Assembly: GCA_025201705.1 (NCBI GenBank)
Contig: MU616566.1
Coordinates: 1 to 64,000 of the forward strand
Origin: Dissophora ornata
Taxonomy: Eukaryota; Mortierellomycota; Mortierellomycetes; Mortierellales; Mortierellaceae
Direction: 5' to 3'
Length of the DNA: 64,000 nt
Part shown: in pieces, positions 61,018 to 64,000 of the stretch
How the letters are laid out: each line of letters starts with the position of its first letter
How positions within the stretch are numbered: position 1 is the stretch's first letter
The notes under the pieces: generated by a model
The model's input: the letters and a program-made list of their open reading frames with translations, nothing else
Told to the model about the DNA's origin: nothing
The model's database searches: none
Made by a program: the position numbers and the translations under genes

Positions 61018-61422
61018 ATGTTCATTCGCACCAACTTTCTTATTATTGCTGCATTAGCAACATTGTGTTCTGCTGCATCTACTGATACGAAAATGTCACA
61101 CGTAGATAGCTCCCCTGTTGGTGTGGCTGGTGTTGTGACTTGCTATAGTGGAGTCACTTGGAGTGGAACGGCTTCATATTATTCTGTGTCTGACAACACT
61201 TTGAATACCTGCCAAGATACCTCATCAGCTTGTCAGTCAGCGTTGTGGAGTGTTTCTTACAGGGGCACAAAATGCATCAAGTTTTATTCATCAGGTTCTT
61301 GTAGTGGCAGTGAAACTTTTCAAGTTCATGCAAACATTCAAGCTTCCGATCAGTTTCAAAATTTTAAAGACAATGGTGGTTCTGTTTTTACAGCTCGATC
61401 CTATAAGGTTTACAACTGCTAA
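61018..61422 (+). CDS. Small secreted cysteine-rich protein
   Basis: Single exon, 134 aa. A clear signal peptide (MFIRTNFLIIAALATLCSA, cut near residue 19-20) is followed by a mature chain of about 114 residues with six cysteines (VTCYSG, NTCQ, SACQ, TKCIKF, GSCSG and the terminal NC), enough for three disulfides. Ser/Thr/Gly-rich strands between them suggest a compact beta fold. I recognise no family. Such proteins in fungi include effector-like, adhesive and antimicrobial types; sequence alone does not decide, and no toxic activity should be assumed. It has no intron. The coding AT content is higher than that of the genes left of 52 kb, and it sits in a repeat-rich segment. Confidence 0.8.
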   Translation: MFIRTNFLIIAALATLCSAASTDTKMSHVDSSPVGVAGVVTCYSGVTWSGTASYYSVSDNTLNTCQDTSSACQSALWSVSYRGTKCIKFYSSGSCSGSETFQVHANIQASDQFQNFKDNGGSVFTARSYKVYNC

Positions 61423-61645
61423 AATAACTCAAAAAGCCTTAAAAATCAATTAAAGATTGTATTTTATTTATATTTTTTTATTTTTTTCGTAGACCAGGTT
61501 TAAAATACCATTTCTATCCTTTTTTTCTTCAATTATGAGAAACTCCTGGTTCAGTGGACGAAAACCCACATACAAGTGTTTAGTTGGATCGTATTAAAAC
61601 CAGGAAAACATTAAACATTGTGTTTTTACGTGTTCACGTGTTCAC

Positions 61646-61646
<1 letters not shown>
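61423..61646. other. AT-rich interval downstream of secreted protein
   Basis: AT-rich with no gene. It probably includes the 3' UTR of the secreted protein. Confidence 0.45.

Positions 61647-61699
<53 letters not shown>
61647..61699. repeat. 53-nt poly-T tract
   Basis: An uninterrupted run of T, by far the longest homopolymer in the window. It may be the poly(A) tail of a minus-strand retroposed sequence or a slippage product. The sequence upstream on the minus strand (transposase relic) gives no proof of retroposition. Confidence 0.9.
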
Positions 61700-61804
61700 C
61701 GTAAAATGTTGTTCTTTGTCGAGCAGATTCGTTGCTTCCTGATATTTTTCGTTGCCTCTGACCTCCACTCCACTCCTCACTTCTTACACTCTTGAGCCCT
61801 CTCT

Positions 61805-63090
61805 TTGACAACGACAAAATCGAACGAGATACGGTGGAGGGCAGTTATTCTTTTCAATTATGGCAATGTCCCCATGGAAGCCATTCGTTCATTTCTCGAC
61901 GTTAGTGAGGACAGCGTCCGCAGGTGGCCCCGTAAATCAACATTTACTACAGCAAAATGTCCTTTTTTCTACTGCATAATACTAGACTACTAATGTGGTG
62001 TACAACTTAGTGTGGGGCTCAGGCACAGTGTACCTGAGTCGCACTTCCCTATTTGCTTCTACGATGATTAGTGAGTCTTCTGTAGCAGGTGCCTACCGGG
62101 ACTATAAAAGACCTGCAGGTACCGATCACCAATAAAACCCTCTCCTGTCCTAGTTGACTTCAATCTAAACATTTATATAAACATTTAGTAAGTTAACCCC
62201 CGAGAGAATATCACAGGATTGTTCAATCGATATGGCAACATATCAGATACACGAGATCCTTTGGATAATCCGTCTTCTTGCTGGCCACAGGAAGTGATGG
62301 ACCATGTGACGCAGTGTGTGTCTGAACATCACTGTCTCTACTTCAACAAGTTGCAAGAAAGCTTGGAATAGAAATTTCCTGATCTATCAAACAAGTCCAC
62401 CTCGACCATCTGCCGCGCTTTACGACACGATCTCAAGTTAGCAAGAAAGAAAATGGAAAAGCGCGCTCGCGAGGCAATCCCATAAGAGCGTCTTGACTTT
62501 GTGTTCGGATTGGCTCCATTTTATCTTTATCCGGAGCAGCTGGTGTTCGTAGATGAGACCTCTAAGGATGGACGATCAGCGATGGGCCAGTATGCATGGT
62601 CCACGATTAGTACCCCGGCAACCGTTAATCTTCCATTCCAGCGCGGGCAGAGAATCTCAACTTTGGCTGCATACAACAAGTCCGGTTTTATTGCCTGGTC
62701 GCATACAAAGGGAACATTTTCAAGACAGCGTTTCCATGCTCTTGTGTCCAAGATCCTGTCTCATCTCAACACGCACCCTTTGCCCAACTCAATTGTAATC
62801 ACGGACAATGCCAAGATCCATATGTACAAGGAACTCGAAGAAGCGATTGAACCCAGAGGTGCTTTATTGTTCTATCCTCCACCTTACTCTCCTCATATCA
62901 ATCTGATCGAAAACGCATTTACCCTTTTGAAGGATTACATTCAAAAACATGCCCACCTTGTATTTTGACATGAACCACAGCTGGTGCTGGATTTAGCTCT
63001 TTCATTGTATACTAATAACACTCGACCCGTGAGCCTCATGGAAAGATGTGGCTATGGTAGAGGCTCTTTGAACTTGAAGGAATAAAATCA
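61805..63090 (+). pseudogene. Broken DDE (Tc1/mariner-like, DDE_3 type) transposase
   Basis: The first frame (61805 onward) encodes a helix-turn-helix-like start (NYGNVPMEAIRSFLDVSEDSVRRW). The chain is then interrupted by stops and shifts; a middle block around 62290-62480 reads in pieces, with in-frame stops at about 62368 and 62483. The last frame (62501-62968) is a well-kept catalytic domain: VFVDETSKDGR (first Asp with Glu), SIVITDNAKIH (second Asp) and SPHINLIENAF (final Glu). This is the DDE triad layout of eukaryotic DDE_3/Tc1-type elements. Several stops upstream make it non-functional as one protein. No terminal inverted repeats were identified. Confidence 0.8.
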
Positions 63091-63737
63091 TTTATTTTAT
63101 GTTTACAGCTCATCATCACTTTCAGCATGTTCTTCATCCTCAATATCATCCTGTGGATCGTTGATCTCAGCTTCTCGGAAATTTGAGATTCATGTCAGGT
63201 AGAACCAAGAAGGAACGAAGGTCACTTACACTAACCCGAACATCTAATACTACTCCCGCTACTTCAATTGATAGTGGTTTACGTACCTGATGTTCTATTC
63301 TGCTACCCGCGCTTGACGTTGACGAAATTCTGCCAACTGTTGATCAAGGTGCCGTATTTGTCGGAATGTGTCGTAGACGTACCTCTCTGGCCTTTTTTTT
63401 GTTTCTTTGTTTGTTTTTTTTTTTGTCGATTATGCCCTATTTCTCGTTCTATCGATATCCTCTCTCCTCTTCGACCTACAGGAGCGTGTGCGCCGGGGTC
63501 TACCAGGCGTCACCACGCACCTCAGATCGACGGAGAATCAGGCAAACGAGTACAGCAGCAGCTCATGGAGCACCCCTAAGGCTCGAAAGATAAGAAAGAA
63601 AAAAGAGAGATGTTGTTCATAAGAACAAGAAAAAAAAGAAAAAAAGGTTCTTAAGAACAAATCTTTACAACATGATGCTTCACCTCAGCAGCTAGTATCA
63701 ACAAGGATACTCGTCTGCTTACAGTGCACTGCTGCTT
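63091..63737. other. Spacer before right-end rRNA fragment
   Basis: No gene supported. It contains a short T-rich run (63390-63425) and a palindromic pair (gttcttaagaaca-like, 63617-63660) of A-rich DNA. The first 150 bp may be the tail of the transposase element. Confidence 0.4.
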
Positions 63738-64000
63738 AAAAGTCGTCTGCAATGGATTTATCTCCTCCAATATTTGATTGGCAGGAGCCTCATAAAACCT
63801 TTCCGTTCTACAAGACCACCCCACATAATATGATTCAGGGACCGAAGTCCTATTCGTATTCAACTAACAATCGGAAAAGGCGGTAATCGTCGCGTTCTAG
63901 CACGGATTCTGACTTGGAGGCGTTCAGCCATTGCCTGCTCTGGCAGGCCCAAACGCCAATTATCCGGGTGAACGGTTCCTCGTCTTAACCCGGCTCACGT
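63738..64000 (-). rRNA. 28S rRNA 3' fragment B (partial, runs off the window)
   Basis: A second antisense copy of the 28S 3' region. It shares a 68-bp identical core with fragment A (attcaactaacaatcggaaa through ggaggcgttc). It then has a deletion of about 25 bp after gttcagcca compared with the usual rRNA. It reaches further 5' of 28S than A (ending at acgtgagccgggtt), so it may connect to more rDNA beyond the window. Divergent, likely a relic or an rDNA edge. Confidence 0.82.

Overview
The window looks like a contig end from an early-diverging filamentous fungus, most likely Mortierellomycota (Mortierella/Linnemannia type). The evidence is family content and gene style. There are many short GT-AG introns and several microexons. 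Fungus-specific proteins include an Opy2-type osmosensor anchor, a Kelch receptor-like membrane protein and a Thr-rich secreted double-psi beta-barrel protein. A GT10 fucosyltransferase is also present. The genus is inference; no organism marker other than degraded LSU rRNA was seen.

From 0 to 52 kb the window is gene-dense and conserved. In order it holds CCR4 deadenylase (+), a SERINC/TMS1 membrane protein (-), an F-box protein (+), two tandem cytochromes P450 (+), a DUF4097-like protein with a 1.9 kb first intron (+), GAPDH (-), DNA polymerase eta (+), Rheb GTPase (-), SmG (-) sharing a short divergent promoter with TIM21 (+), a Kelch membrane protein (-), a decayed pogo/Tigger-type transposon (33.8-35.2 kb), a stomatin-like SPFH protein (+), a twin-CX9C protein (+), DPM1 (-), TRM61 (-) beside an RNase P/MRP Rpr2/Snm1-type subunit (+), cytosolic AsnRS (-), a small unknown gene (+), an Opy2-like protein (-) and the two-DPBB secreted protein (-). 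I rebuilt exons by hand. Every multi-exon model closes in frame with family-consistent protein lengths.

From 52 to 64 kb the character changes. Genes are sparse. There is a 244-bp-period direct duplication, a decayed coding fragment, two divergent antisense 28S rRNA 3' fragments in direct orientation about 6.8 kb apart, a 23-bp minisatellite, a broken DDE transposase, a 53-nt poly-T tract, a GT10 fucosyltransferase with a C-terminal membrane anchor and a small secreted six-cysteine protein. This resembles a repeat-rich, rDNA-contaminated accessory compartment.

Functionally the core is housekeeping: mRNA decay, splicing, tRNA modification and charging, mitochondrial import and assembly, glycosylation, glycolysis and TOR signalling. 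It is mixed with lineage-specific secretory and membrane genes. No CRISPR array or operon is expected or seen. I found no single wholly novel system. The strongest unusual signals are three GC-AG introns required by conserved protein sequence, a tandem P450 whose heme loop is altered and intron-split, a Rheb with a CIIL tail, CRE-type palindromes in transposon termini, and the 28S-fragment-flanked block at the right end.
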